A stretch of DNA of 64,000 nucleotides from Flavobacterium sp. YJ01 (GCF_029320955.1 NZ_CP119757.1:3720001-3784000), one strand, 5' to 3'. Shown: positions 27,005 to 35,679, counted from the stretch's first letter. Notes: generated from the letters alone by a model not told the origin. Translations and numbers: made by a program.

Positions 27005-27577
27005 TTATTCGATTGATAAATCGAATTTTTCTAATAAACCTGCAAGTGCTGTGTGCGAAACTTTAGTTCCTTTAATTTTATTTTCAGACGGATCAAAAGC
27101 ATAATTTCTAGAAGTTCTAAAATCTGTTTTTTCTAAAATACTTTCCACGAAAGTGGCACTAGAAAGATCACAATTTTTAAAAATAGCTAAAGATAAATCT
27201 GTGTTCGAAAAATCTGTTTCTTTTAAAGAACAATCTATAAAATTGGTTTTCTTTAATTTTTTATAAATGAAAGTGGAATAGTCCAAAAGGCAATCTTCAA
27301 AGTTCATTGAAAATAAAAAACTATTGCAAGCGCTAAAATCAAGGCCCATAAGTTTACATCCAATAAATTTGATGTTTTTTAAACCTGTATTTCGCAAAAC
27401 AGCCAAAGAAAGATTGCAATTTTTAAAAGTTGAATCCAGAAAGTCGTTGTTACTCAAATCGCTTTTAGAAAAATTACAGTTTATGAATTCGCAGTTTACA
27501 AATTCAGTATTATCTAAACTTTGTTCCGAGTAATCGATGGTTTCAAAAGTTCGGTTTTGGTATAATTTGGATTCCAT
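27005..27577 (-). CDS. pentapeptide repeat protein, Qnr/McbG-like
   Basis: 190 residues of A(D/N)LxX-type pentapeptide repeats from about residue 18 to 155 (NTEFVNCEFINCNFSKSDLSNNDF and so on), which form a right-handed quadrilateral beta-helix. The C-terminal tail (FDPSENKIKGTKVSHTALAGLLEKFDLSIE) resembles that of Qnr/McbG DNA-mimic proteins that protect DNA gyrase. Length is close to that of Qnr proteins (about 215). Quinolone protection is a possibility, not shown by sequence. Downstream of a small unknown gene on the same strand. Confidence 0.87.
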   Translation of the reverse strand: MESKLYQNRTFETIDYSEQSLDNTEFVNCEFINCNFSKSDLSNNDFLDSTFKNCNLSLAVLRNTGLKNIKFIGCKLMGLDFSACNSFLFSMNFEDCLLDYSTFIYKKLKKTNFIDCSLKETDFSNTDLSLAIFKNCDLSSATFVESILEKTDFRTSRNYAFDPSENKIKGTKVSHTALAGLLEKFDLSIE

Positions 27578-27600
27578 AAATGTTTAAAAGGCGTATAAGT

Positions 27601-27810
27601 TTATTCTAATTCGATGCAATCGAAAATGGTATTGTTTTGAAGCAATTCAGCCACGTTTAATTCGCTGTCTACTCTTAAAATATTGTCGCAATCTTCAAGA
27701 TCAAAATTCCACTGAGATTTTGGTAACAATTGATCTAGATATGCAGAAGCAGACTCAAATTTGGCCTGGCTATCAACGGAAGTTTTAAAAACATAAATCA
27801 TAATTTGCAT
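27601..27810 (-). CDS. small protein of unknown function
   Basis: 69 residues from the ATG at 27810 (MQIMIYVFKTSVDSQAKFES); an upstream GTG at 27822 is less likely. The pattern beta-alpha-beta (IYVFKTSV, then a helix, then WNFDLEDCDNILRVDS, then an alpha segment and IFDCIELE) suggests a ferredoxin-like fold. It resembles the small protein at 50866-51075 (shared x-YKTxV and NFDxxxxxNILxV). It is 23 bases upstream of the pentapeptide gene. Function unknown. Confidence 0.7.
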   Translation of the reverse strand: MQIMIYVFKTSVDSQAKFESASAYLDQLLPKSQWNFDLEDCDNILRVDSELNVAELLQNNTIFDCIELE

Positions 27811-27871
27811 TTTTGAGGACACAAATTTCTGAAAAAAGCCAACTTGTTTGTTAGGATTCTGTAATCAATAA

Positions 27872-28792
27872 TTAGGATTTATCAATCAATTTTCGATATC
27901 GAATAGGTGAAATTCCTTCTGCTTTTTTGAAAAAACGGCTAAAGTAAGATTGATCTTCAAAGCCTACTTGTGTGGCTATTTCGCCAACAGAAAGCGTGGT
28001 TTGATACAGTAAATATTTGGCTTCTAATAATATGCTGTCATCAATCCATTTTACGGCAGTTTTTCCTGTAACAGTCTTTACACATTTGTTTAAATGGTTG
28101 GGAGTGATGTTTAATAAAGAAGAATAATAATTAACCTGATGCTGTGTTTTGATTTGATCGTGAATCAGTTCTTTAAATTTTCCAGTAATTGCTTCTGCCG
28201 CCGAAATACTTTTAGAAGTTTTTACAGCATTTTTATTCATTTCGTAAAACAGCGTAATCAGGTACGATTGTACAATATTCAAATCCGTAAAGGCGGTTTC
28301 AGAATATTCCTTTTTCAATCGTTCTAAAATATTTGTAATGGCACCAATATCTTCTGGACCTAGTTCGATTTTAGGATTTCCAGAGATTTTTAGAAAATCA
28401 AAATCATTCAACAATTCACGGCTGCCGTATTTTCTAATTAAAACATCAGGATGGAACTGGCAGATATAACCATTATGAATATTATTAACGTTATCAAGCG
28501 AGAAAATCTGACCAGCAGGAACCATAATCATTTGATTATCGGTCGTAGTATATTCCTGATCGCCCATTTTCATAACGTGCTGTCCCGAAGAAATAAAAAT
28601 TAAAGTATGACAAGAATGTTTAGAAGGTGGAACAGGATGTTGCATGTGCATAACCGCTTCGATTTCAAGACAGAAAAAATGATCAGAATTGGATTTGAAA
28701 AGTAGATGAATAGGATTGTCTTCTCCAAGAAATTTTTCTCTGAAACCTTTCGCTTCATACGTTTTTATTTTTTCGACCTGCTTTTTCTTCAT
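27872..28792 (-). CDS. AraC family transcriptional regulator
   Basis: 306 residues. A cupin-like sensor domain covers about 40-150 (PPSKHSCHTLIFISSGQHVMKMGDQ, MIMVPAGQIFSLDN). The AraC DNA-binding domain covers about 205-306 (YYSSLLNITPNHLNKCVKTVTGKTAVKWI, VGEIATQVGFEDQSYFSRFFKKAEGISPIRYRK). It starts 2 bases after the stop of the DUF6642-like gene, so the pair is co-transcribed and may be functionally linked. Ligand unknown. Confidence 0.9.
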   Translation of the reverse strand: MKKKQVEKIKTYEAKGFREKFLGEDNPIHLLFKSNSDHFFCLEIEAVMHMQHPVPPSKHSCHTLIFISSGQHVMKMGDQEYTTTDNQMIMVPAGQIFSLDNVNNIHNGYICQFHPDVLIRKYGSRELLNDFDFLKISGNPKIELGPEDIGAITNILERLKKEYSETAFTDLNIVQSYLITLFYEMNKNAVKTSKSISAAEAITGKFKELIHDQIKTQHQVNYYSSLLNITPNHLNKCVKTVTGKTAVKWIDDSILLEAKYLLYQTTLSVGEIATQVGFEDQSYFSRFFKKAEGISPIRYRKLIDKS

Positions 28793-28794
28793 AT

Positions 28795-29358
28795 TTAATA
28801 ATATAATCTAAAATCAAGCAATTTGCATAGATTATAGTGTTTGGCGTATAAATCTTCGACAACTTCGATTACATTGTCATTTTCCTGATAAAGGCTAAAA
28901 AAGGCTTTGTCAATTGTACTGCAGCTGGCAATTTTATTATAAGTAGAACCGTAACCAGAAATGGCTCTTGCTCCAGTTATATCTAAGAAATATTGTGCTT
29001 CTTCTTCATTCAAATCTAAAACTTTAAGATTTGCAAAATGAATGATTTTACCTTTCATTTTTCCTTCAAAAAGCTCTGCAATTTCTTCGATACTGTAATA
29101 ATAATCATGAAGGCAAATATTATTTTGCTGTCCAGGCATGGCTAAATAAATGATTTCATAATCTTTAAAATTATGATCTTCATAAAGCAAAATATTTAAA
29201 CTTTCTTCTAAACCTTCAATAGTATCGCAAGTTTTGTGAATGCTCGAAATGCCTTGGTCAATTGCCAATTCTTCCAGACATTTAACCACATGAGTTTGGG
29301 TATCATCGTCTACATCTCGAACGCCTTCAAGGCAGAAAATAAATTTTTCATTATCCAT
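28795..29358 (-). CDS. DUF6642-like protein with CHAT-like pattern
   Basis: 187 residues, no signal peptide. I recognise it as probably DUF6642. The central part (YEIIYLAMPGQQNNICLHDYYYSIEEIAELFEGKMKGKIIHFANLKVL...FLDITGARAISGYG) follows the layout of a CHAT caspase-like peptidase: strand before the catalytic His-Gly, a strand before the catalytic Cys, then the conserved GY. However, HG is replaced by PG and the Cys position by Asn, so it would be inactive. It forms an operon with an AraC regulator (2-base gap). Function unknown. Confidence 0.7.
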   Translation of the reverse strand: MDNEKFIFCLEGVRDVDDDTQTHVVKCLEELAIDQGISSIHKTCDTIEGLEESLNILLYEDHNFKDYEIIYLAMPGQQNNICLHDYYYSIEEIAELFEGKMKGKIIHFANLKVLDLNEEEAQYFLDITGARAISGYGSTYNKIASCSTIDKAFFSLYQENDNVIEVVEDLYAKHYNLCKLLDFRLYY

Positions 29359-29510
29359 TCAGTTTTTCTTTCTGGTTTTAAGGATTGAAATTCTTCTTTT
29401 TTGATTTTAACAAAAGTATTTTTTCTGAAACAAAATTCAGCATAGAAAACAGACTTTAACGTGTTTTTTAGATTTTAAATTTAGGTTAGAGTCACGTAAA
29501 TTTTAAAGCG

Positions 29511-29518
29511 TATTTTTG
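29511..29518 (+). promoter_or_regulatory. -7 box of the nucleosidase gene
   Basis: TATTTTTG matches TAnnTTTG and lies 21 bases before the ATG at 29540. No clear -33 TTG. Confidence 0.45.
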
Positions 29519-29539
29519 TAAACCGAAAATACATTACGC

Positions 29540-30145
29540 ATGATACAAATTAACCAAACGGCATCTTTTGCTATTGAAGATATATTATTCTGTTTTGCTC
29601 TCGAATCTGAAGCAGCAGAAGTTTTTAAAGGAAATAATGTTTTATTTACCGGAATCGGAAAAGTAAATGCAGCTTATGAATTGTCAAAAGCGATTCAAAA
29701 GAAAAAACCTGCCGTAATTGTAAATTTAGGATCGGCGGGAAGCAGTTGTTTTCAAAAAGGCGACGTAATCTGTTGTACTAAATTTGTACAAAGAGATATG
29801 GATGTTCGCGGTTTAGGTTTTGCACAATTCGAAACGCCTCTTTCTGGATTGCCGCCAATTTTAGAATACGGTTTATTGATGGATAATCTTCAAGAAGGAA
29901 TTTGCGGAACAGGTGATAATTTCGAAATGGGACATTGTTCAGACGCGTACAATGTTGTCGATATGGAAGCCTACGCTTTAGCCATGATTGCTATGAAAGA
30001 AAATATTCCGTTTTTGAGTTTAAAATATATTTCAGACGGTGCCGATGATAATGCCGCCGAAGATTGGACAGTTCAGGTTCATAAAGCGGCGATTGCTTAT
30101 GGTAAAATTTTAGGTTTGATTGAGGAAACCGAAGCTATTTCTTAA
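29540..30145 (+). CDS. purine nucleosidase/phosphorylase family protein (MTA/SAH nucleosidase-like)
   Basis: 201 residues. The PNP_UDP_1 fold motifs are: LFTGIGKVNAAYELSKAI near residue 36, VNLGSAGS near 59, VVDMEAYALA near 141 (the Glu contacts ribose) and LKYISDGADDNA near 161 (the catalytic Asp). It probably cleaves 5'-methylthioadenosine or S-adenosylhomocysteine in the cytoplasm, but at 201 residues it is shorter than usual MtnN (about 230), so the exact substrate is open. Monocistronic. Confidence 0.85.
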   Translation: MIQINQTASFAIEDILFCFALESEAAEVFKGNNVLFTGIGKVNAAYELSKAIQKKKPAVIVNLGSAGSSCFQKGDVICCTKFVQRDMDVRGLGFAQFETPLSGLPPILEYGLLMDNLQEGICGTGDNFEMGHCSDAYNVVDMEAYALAMIAMKENIPFLSLKYISDGADDNAAEDWTVQVHKAAIAYGKILGLIEETEAIS

Positions 30146-30250
30146 CGAAATGTTTTTTAAAAGAATAAATTTAAAGTTTCAAATTGTAAAATTAGGAATT
30201 GGTAACAATTCGGCTGTCAAGAAATAATGCCGATCGCGCTGATCTACTCT

Positions 30251-30293
30251 CAATCGTTAGCGCAGATTTGTAATCTGTGCCCTCAAAGATTGG
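30251..30293 (-). repeat. REP hairpin left of the RAYT gene
   Basis: GCGCAGATT-TGT-AATCTGTGCCC with flanks CAATCGTTA and CTCAAAG. Its reverse complement closely matches the elements at 30984 and 31063, so the copies flank the transposase gene in inverted orientation. No gene is seen in 30146-30357. Confidence 0.8.
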
Positions 30294-30357
30294 ACACAAT
30301 GCAAATCAAAAATCTTCAATAGTTGTTGATATTTTCTAAAAAACTATTGATTTTTTT

Positions 30358-30912
30358 TCAAAACAAATCTAACAAAACAATATCTAAATCATTTTCTAAA
30401 CCGGAATAATTCCTAGCGGAACTAAAATAATAATCTTCAGGTGAACTAACAGTTTTATCTTTTACAGGATTATTATGAATGTAATCTATCTTTTGCTTAA
30501 TAAATTTATTGCTGTAAATATGTTCTGCATGATAGCCATTTTGCCAAACTTTATAAGTCTGATTCTTTTTTAAATGTTCACATGCTTTCTGGAAATATTC
30601 CAGCATCCATTCTCTTCTGCTTTCGGGTTCATCTATTATAGTCTGTATTATTTTTTTGGATGTAAATTTTTTAAAATCTCTAATAATATCAGATAATACA
30701 AAACCATTTGTTCCTTTACAGAGCAAATGAATATGACTGCTCATAATACAATAGGCATAAATCTCCAAACCTTTGTTTTCCTGACAATATTTTAGTGCAT
30801 TTATTAGAACACTTTTCTGATTTATTCTTGTAAATATATCGATCCATCCTACAGCAGTTATAGTTATAAAATATGCTTCATCAGTTGTTGTTGCTTTGTA
30901 TTTTGTTGACAC
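30358..30912 (-). CDS. REP-associated tyrosine transposase (RAYT, Y1_Tnp)
   Basis: 184 residues from a GTG at 30912 (MSTKYKATTTDEAYFITITAVGW); an upstream ATG at 30942 precedes the promoter box TATTTTTG at 30926-30933 and is rejected. The HUH motif is seen in YCIMSSHIHLLCKG. The candidate catalytic Tyr is in DYIHNNPV, followed by the family ending SSPEDYYFSSARNYSG. RAYTs cut single-stranded DNA next to REP hairpins; they are domesticated IS200-like enzymes. REP hairpins flank the gene on both sides and no TnpB is present, so it is a REPtron and not an ordinary IS. Confidence 0.92.
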   Translation of the reverse strand: MSTKYKATTTDEAYFITITAVGWIDIFTRINQKSVLINALKYCQENKGLEIYAYCIMSSHIHLLCKGTNGFVLSDIIRDFKKFTSKKIIQTIIDEPESRREWMLEYFQKACEHLKKNQTYKVWQNGYHAEHIYSNKFIKQKIDYIHNNPVKDKTVSSPEDYYFSSARNYSGLENDLDIVLLDLF

Positions 30913-30925
30913 GCTCTTTTTTTTG

Positions 30926-30933
30926 CAAAAATA
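30926..30933 (-). promoter_or_regulatory. -7 box of the RAYT gene
   Basis: TATTTTTG on the minus strand, 13 bases before the GTG start at 30912. Confidence 0.4.
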
Positions 30934-30983
30934 AAATAACATAAGAAAAGTTTTATTTTTTTTTATATATTTTAATGGAATTG

Positions 30984-31023
30984 CTTTGAGGGCACAGATT
31001 GCAAATCTGCGTTATCGTTGCGG
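30984..31023 (+). repeat. REP hairpin right of the RAYT gene, copy 1
   Basis: CTTTGAGGGCACAGATT-GC-AAATCTGCG followed by TTATCGTTGCGG. It is an inverted copy of the element at 30251. Confidence 0.8.
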
Positions 31024-31062
31024 GAAATTTTTATTTTTTATTTATAAGTTTTGAAGAAATCA

Positions 31063-31101
31063 CTTTGCGGGCACGGATTACAAATCCGCGCTATCGTTAC
31101 G
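31063..31101 (+). repeat. REP hairpin right of the RAYT gene, copy 2
   Basis: CTTTGCGGGCACGGATT-AC-AAATCCGCG followed by CTATCGTTACGG. The stem change CAGATT/AATCTG to CGGATT/AATCCG is compensatory, so base pairing is preserved. Direct orientation relative to copy 1. Confidence 0.8.
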
Positions 31102-31151
31102 GAGAGATATTTACTTGATCGAGTAAAAATAGTTGTAATAAAGTACATCTA

Positions 31152-31162
31152 CACCCCTTAAA
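31152..31162 (+). promoter_or_regulatory. candidate HTCS-binding motif upstream of the sensor gene
   Basis: CACCCCTTAAA, 115 bases before the sensor start. It resembles CACCCCTAAAT at 35633 upstream of the partner susC. Shared only by these two promoters in the window; the assignment to the regulator is inference. Confidence 0.35.
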
Positions 31163-31276
31163 AAGAAAAAACTTCCTCTTCTTTTTTAAGAATAAAGCCT
31201 ATTTTGCACCGAAATCGATTGATTTTTTTCATAGGTTTATCACAAATAATTATTCGGGCTTTATTCCATTTCCTTT

Positions 31277-34200
31277 ATGCAGTACGTTAGAAGCTACTTT
31301 TTAAGTTTTATCTTATTTCTTTTTCTTCCCTTTAATTCCAAAGCGCAGGAATCTGATTTGTATTTTGATCATATCAATTACGATACGAGTTTTTCGCAAA
31401 GTATGATTTCAAGTATTCATCAGACTCAAAAAGGTTTTATCTGGATTGGGACTGCAAATGGTTTGATTAGTTATGACGGCTACAATTTTTTGAGATATGT
31501 TTACAATAAAGACATTCTCAACAGCATCAGCAATAATCATGTTAATGTGATTTTGGAAGATCGCGAAAGACAAATCTGGATCGGAACCAATAACGGACTG
31601 AATCTTTTTAATAAAAACGAAAGAACGTTTGTGAGAGTTGATGTTCAGAAAATAAAAGGCGGACGAAACTATATTTCATCCATTATTCAAGACGATCAAA
31701 ACAGAATCTGGATTGGAACTTTTGGCGGAATTAAAAAACTAAACAAACAGAAATTTTTATTAGAAGAAATATCCAACGATCATAATTCTCCTTTTAGAAA
31801 AAGCAGGGTTTTGTCTTTGTTTCATGATAAAAATTACGGCGTTTTGGTCGGAACTTCTAAAGGTTTAGAATGTTTTGATCCTAAAAATGGTTCGAAAAAA
31901 GCATTGCCAAAAGCGCTTGCCGAAAATGAAGCTTTACTTAAATCGAAAGTCTGGAAAGTCATTAAAGAAAAAAATGGCGATTTATGGTTTGCAACCGAAG
32001 CAAATGGTGTTTTTCGTTTTGATGTCGACAAAAATGTGGTAATTAATTTTTTGCTAAATGCTAACAACCGAAACAGTTTATCTTCAAATTGGGTAAATGA
32101 TATTGTTACGGTCGATGCCAATACAATTTGGTTTGCCACAAAAAATGGTTTGTGTGTCTATAAAAAAGACAGAAATGAATTTAGTAAATACGGACATAAT
32201 CCTTTGCAGAATTATAGCCTTTCTGACGATGATGTAAAATGCTTTTTGAAAGATCGCCACAACGATATTTGGATCGGAACAAACGGAGGCGGAGTCAACT
32301 TTTTTCAAAAAACAAATACCAATTTTGTTAACGTAAGAGAAGTTGTTCGACCAAATTTCGGATTAAATAACGCGACTGTAAACGCCGTTTCAAGAGAAAA
32401 TGACGGTTCAGTTTGGGTTGGAACAAACGGCGGCGGTTTGAATTATCTTGATTTTAAAAATAATAAAAGCGATTCGTATTTTGTTCAAGGTTACGATTCT
32501 GATAAAAGCGTAAATATGATTACGGCTTTAGTAAATCAGAATGAGCAGAATTTATTTTGCGGAACTTTCAACGGATTATTCAAATTCAATAAAAGCAATA
32601 AATCGTTTCAATTTATCTCGCTTTCGCGAAAGGATTCCAAAGAAAGAGAACGCCCAATTACGTCTTTATTAATGGATAATGAAGATTTATGGGTTGGAAC
32701 AAACGGAAACGGATTAAAAAAAGTAATGCCAGACGGAACTGTAGAAATTTACATGGCAGATGGTTCTTCCAATTCGCTAAGTGATAATTTTATTACCGAT
32801 ATCGTAAATCGAAAAGACGGACTTTGGATTGCTACTCAATACGGTCTGAACTATTTTGATAAAAAGCTAAAACAAGTTACGCGAGTTTTTAAAGCGGGAC
32901 CAAAAAGTGGTTTGTCAAACAATAGTTTAACTGTCATGTTTACCGATTCTAAAAATAGATTTTGGGTTGGAGCTGAAAGCGGCGGCGTGAATCTTTTTGA
33001 TGAAAAGAAAGGACGTTTTTTCGAAATCAACCGATCAATGGGGTTTACGGATGAAACCATCAAAAGTATTTCAGAAGATGCGCAAGGAAATATATGGATT
33101 TCAGATAATAATTTGCTTTATAAAATTAAAACCAAAAATGTAAAATCAGTTTTTAATATTAAGGATTTTGAGATTACTTCTTTTTCTTCTAAAGATGGTT
33201 TAAAAGTCAAACAATTCTCAAATAATTGCAGTTCAAATCTAAATGCAAAAGAACTTGTTTTTGGATGTTCAAATGGTTTAATTGTTTTCAATCCTTCAAA
33301 ATTGATTAAAACGGAAGACAAATCGCCAATTGTTTTAACGAAACTGATTGTTAATAATGAAGAAATTAGACCAGGAAATAAAGAGGTTTCTTTAGAAAAA
33401 CGTATCAGTGAAACGACTGAAATCACTTTAAAGCACGATCAAGGATATATTGGTTTAGAATTTAGTGCGATGAATTTCATTTCGCCGGAAAAAAATGAAT
33501 ATGCGTATAAACTAGAAAGTTCGTTCAATAAAGACGAATGGCATGTGATTGGTTCACAGCATTATATCAATTTAACCAATTTGAATTCTGGAACGTATCT
33601 TCTAAAAATAAAAACTTCAAATGGAGGAGGAGAATGGAATCCAACCATTAAAACCTTAAAAATTATCATGCTGCCGCCGTGGTGGAAAACTTGGTGGGCG
33701 TATTTATTTTATATCGCTTTATTGGCGGGCGCTTCAGTTTTATTGTTCCGATTCTTTAGAAACCGTGAATTATTAAAACAAGCGTATTATTTGGAGCAAG
33801 TAGAAAAAGAAAGACAGGAAGAATTGTATAAAATGAAACTGGATTTTTTTACCAATGTTTCGCACGAAATCAGAACGCCATTGACCTTAATTAGTGGACC
33901 GGTTGAAGAACTTTTAAACAGTGCAGAAAAGAATTCAAATCTCGAACATAAATTAAAAACCATTAAAAGCAATTCTGATCGATTGTTGAAATTGGTTAAT
34001 GAATTAATGGATTTTAGAAAAGCAGAAAAAGGAAGCATGAAAATCTATTGCGAACAGCAGGATATTGTTTCTTTCTGTTTTGATATTTATGAATCGTTTC
34101 GCGGAATTGCTGTCGAGAAGAAAATCGATTACAAATTTGTGCTGAATATCAATACGGCTTTGATTTATTTCGATAAAAATCAGATGGAAAAAGTGATTTA

Positions 34201-35401
34201 TAATCTGCTTTCAAATGCTTTTAAATTTACAAGTAAAGGCGGTAAAATTACTTTGGCGGTGGAACAAAAAGACAATTCAGATTGTATCGAAATTAAAGTA
34301 AAAGACAACGGAATCGGAATTCCAGATAATCGTAAAAAGAAGATTTTCAAAAACTTTTTCCAGTTGGACGATCGCGGAAGTGCCAATTTGGGAAGCGGAA
34401 TTGGTTTGGCTTTGAGCAAAAGTATTGTCGAACTGCATCACGGAGAAATAAAAGTACAGACCGAAGAAGATCCTAATTTCAATACCATTTTTACCATCAA
34501 ATTGAAGAAAGGGAAAGAGCATTTTAAAAAATCTCAAATTGTCGAAAATGCGATTTCTATTAATGAAAATGCCAATCCAATTTCTGATGTAAAAACTGAA
34601 GTTCAGGTTTACGAACCAGAATATTTTGAAGACACCAACGATAAAAAGACGATTTTAGTAATTGATGATAATGAAGAAGTTTTGTCGTTTATTTTTGATG
34701 TGCTTCATGCCGATTATCGTGTTTTGAAATTTACTAATGGCTTAAATGCTTTAGAATATATGGATTCTGAAATTCCAGATTTGATTGTCAGTGATGTGAT
34801 GATGCCCGAAATGGATGGTTTTGAATTGTGTAAAATTTTGAAAACAAGTTTGAACACGAATCATATTCCAGTTATTTTATTGACGGCAAAATCTTCAACT
34901 TTAAATAGAATTGAAGGACTTTCTACAGGAGCAGATTCTTATATTTCTAAACCATTCAGCATTGAAGAATTAAAATTGACGATTGCCAATTTATTATCTG
35001 CCAAAGAAATCATGCGTCAGAAATACGGCGAAGGTTTCATCGCAGCGGTTGAAGAAGAAAACATAAACACACCCGAAGGAATCTTTTTAAAAAAACTCAC
35101 TCAGATTATTGAAAACAATCTCGACAATACCGATTTTGATGTAAACGATTTGGTTAACGAAATCGGAATGAGCCGAACCGTACTTTATAAAAAAGTCCAA
35201 ACGTTGACTAATCATTCAGTTGCAGGTTTCATCAAAAATATGCGATTAAAGAAAGCAGCCAGTCTTTTGGCCAATACCAGTTTTTCTGTTTCTGAAGTAA
35301 CTTATATGGTCGGATTTAATGATCGAAAACATTTCAGCAAAGAGTTTAAAAAATTCTACAATCTTTCTCCAAGCGATTATAAAAGTTCTCAAGTGAATTA
35401 A
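31277..35401 (+). CDS. hybrid two-component system sensor/regulator (HTCS)
   Basis: 1374 residues, typical of Bacteroidota polysaccharide sensors. In order: signal peptide (ends KAQ), two beta-propellers of Reg_prop repeats (for example QIWIGTNNGLNLFNK) to about residue 690, a Y_Y_Y domain to about 790, a transmembrane helix at about 805-825, histidine kinase domain with FFTNVSHEIRTP (His863), ATPase domain from about 965 (DNGIGIPDN), receiver domain about 1120-1235 (phospho-acceptor Asp1173 in SDVMMPEMDG), and an AraC helix-turn-helix at about 1280-1372. It senses an oligosaccharide in the periplasm and activates the neighbouring susC operon. Confidence 0.96.
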   Translation: MQYVRSYFLSFILFLFLPFNSKAQESDLYFDHINYDTSFSQSMISSIHQTQKGFIWIGTANGLISYDGYNFLRYVYNKDILNSISNNHVNVILEDRERQIWIGTNNGLNLFNKNERTFVRVDVQKIKGGRNYISSIIQDDQNRIWIGTFGGIKKLNKQKFLLEEISNDHNSPFRKSRVLSLFHDKNYGVLVGTSKGLECFDPKNGSKKALPKALAENEALLKSKVWKVIKEKNGDLWFATEANGVFRFDVDKNVVINFLLNANNRNSLSSNWVNDIVTVDANTIWFATKNGLCVYKKDRNEFSKYGHNPLQNYSLSDDDVKCFLKDRHNDIWIGTNGGGVNFFQKTNTNFVNVREVVRPNFGLNNATVNAVSRENDGSVWVGTNGGGLNYLDFKNNKSDSYFVQGYDSDKSVNMITALVNQNEQNLFCGTFNGLFKFNKSNKSFQFISLSRKDSKERERPITSLLMDNEDLWVGTNGNGLKKVMPDGTVEIYMADGSSNSLSDNFITDIVNRKDGLWIATQYGLNYFDKKLKQVTRVFKAGPKSGLSNNSLTVMFTDSKNRFWVGAESGGVNLFDEKKGRFFEINRSMGFTDETIKSISEDAQGNIWISDNNLLYKIKTKNVKSVFNIKDFEITSFSSKDGLKVKQFSNNCSSNLNAKELVFGCSNGLIVFNPSKLIKTEDKSPIVLTKLIVNNEEIRPGNKEVSLEKRISETTEITLKHDQGYIGLEFSAMNFISPEKNEYAYKLESSFNKDEWHVIGSQHYINLTNLNSGTYLLKIKTSNGGGEWNPTIKTLKIIMLPPWWKTWWAYLFYIALLAGASVLLFRFFRNRELLKQAYYLEQVEKERQEELYKMKLDFFTNVSHEIRTPLTLISGPVEELLNSAEKNSNLEHKLKTIKSNSDRLLKLVNELMDFRKAEKGSMKIYCEQQDIVSFCFDIYESFRGIAVEKKIDYKFVLNINTALIYFDKNQMEKVIYNLLSNAFKFTSKGGKITLAVEQKDNSDCIEIKVKDNGIGIPDNRKKKIFKNFFQLDDRGSANLGSGIGLALSKSIVELHHGEIKVQTEEDPNFNTIFTIKLKKGKEHFKKSQIVENAISINENANPISDVKTEVQVYEPEYFEDTNDKKTILVIDDNEEVLSFIFDVLHADYRVLKFTNGLNALEYMDSEIPDLIVSDVMMPEMDGFELCKILKTSLNTNHIPVILLTAKSSTLNRIEGLSTGADSYISKPFSIEELKLTIANLLSAKEIMRQKYGEGFIAAVEEENINTPEGIFLKKLTQIIENNLDNTDFDVNDLVNEIGMSRTVLYKKVQTLTNHSVAGFIKNMRLKKAASLLANTSFSVSEVTYMVGFNDRKHFSKEFKKFYNLSPSDYKSSQVN

Positions 35402-35412
35402 CTTTTAGATTA

Positions 35413-35512
35413 TTTAACCGCAAAGCACGCTAAGGTTTGCGCAAAGTCCGCAAAGTGATTTTATAAACTTTGCGGACTTTGCGTTTCTTCCTTTGCGAAC
35501 ATTGCGGTTAAA
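35413..35512. repeat. CGCAAAG inverted-repeat element, copy 2
   Basis: The inner arms CGCAAAGTCCGCAAAGT (35440-35456) and ACTTTGCGGACTTTGCG (35467-35483) are perfect 17-base reverse complements. The outer ends are TTTAACCGCAAAG and CATTGCGGTTAAA. Same family as 15754-15890. It lies between the HTCS and susC genes. Confidence 0.85.
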
Positions 35513-35632
35513 TTCGTCTACTAATATAAAAATTAACCGTCTTGCTAAAAATTAAGTTTTTTATTACGAATACTATTTTTTAATGCTTTAAATAATATAA
35601 AATCCTCAAAGAAAGACATTCGCACCCCTAAA

Positions 35633-35679
35633 TACGAATAACACCCTCCCTTGCAGACGCCTTTAATTAAGCACTTTTG
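35633..35679 (+). promoter_or_regulatory. promoter region of susC locus 2
   Basis: CACCCCTAAAT (35633-35643) is followed by a second C-rich stretch (ACACCCTCCC), then TTG at 35651-35653 and, 18 bases on, CACTTTTG (35672-35679), a variant of TAnnTTTG. The C-rich motif is the candidate binding site of the upstream sensor. The rest of 35513-35630 shows nothing. Confidence 0.45.

Noticed and set aside
27005..27577. Acquired quinolone resistance gene
   Set aside because: Similar fold to Qnr, but base composition and context are those of the chromosome; called only as Qnr-like.
29540..30145. Truncated mtnN pseudogene
   Set aside because: Both active-site motifs (DMEAYA and SDGAD) are present and the frame is intact, so it is treated as functional.
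30358..31101. IS200/IS605 insertion sequence
   Set aside because: The transposase is of the RAYT kind with REP flanks; there is no tnpB and no sign of a defined mobile unit with target site.
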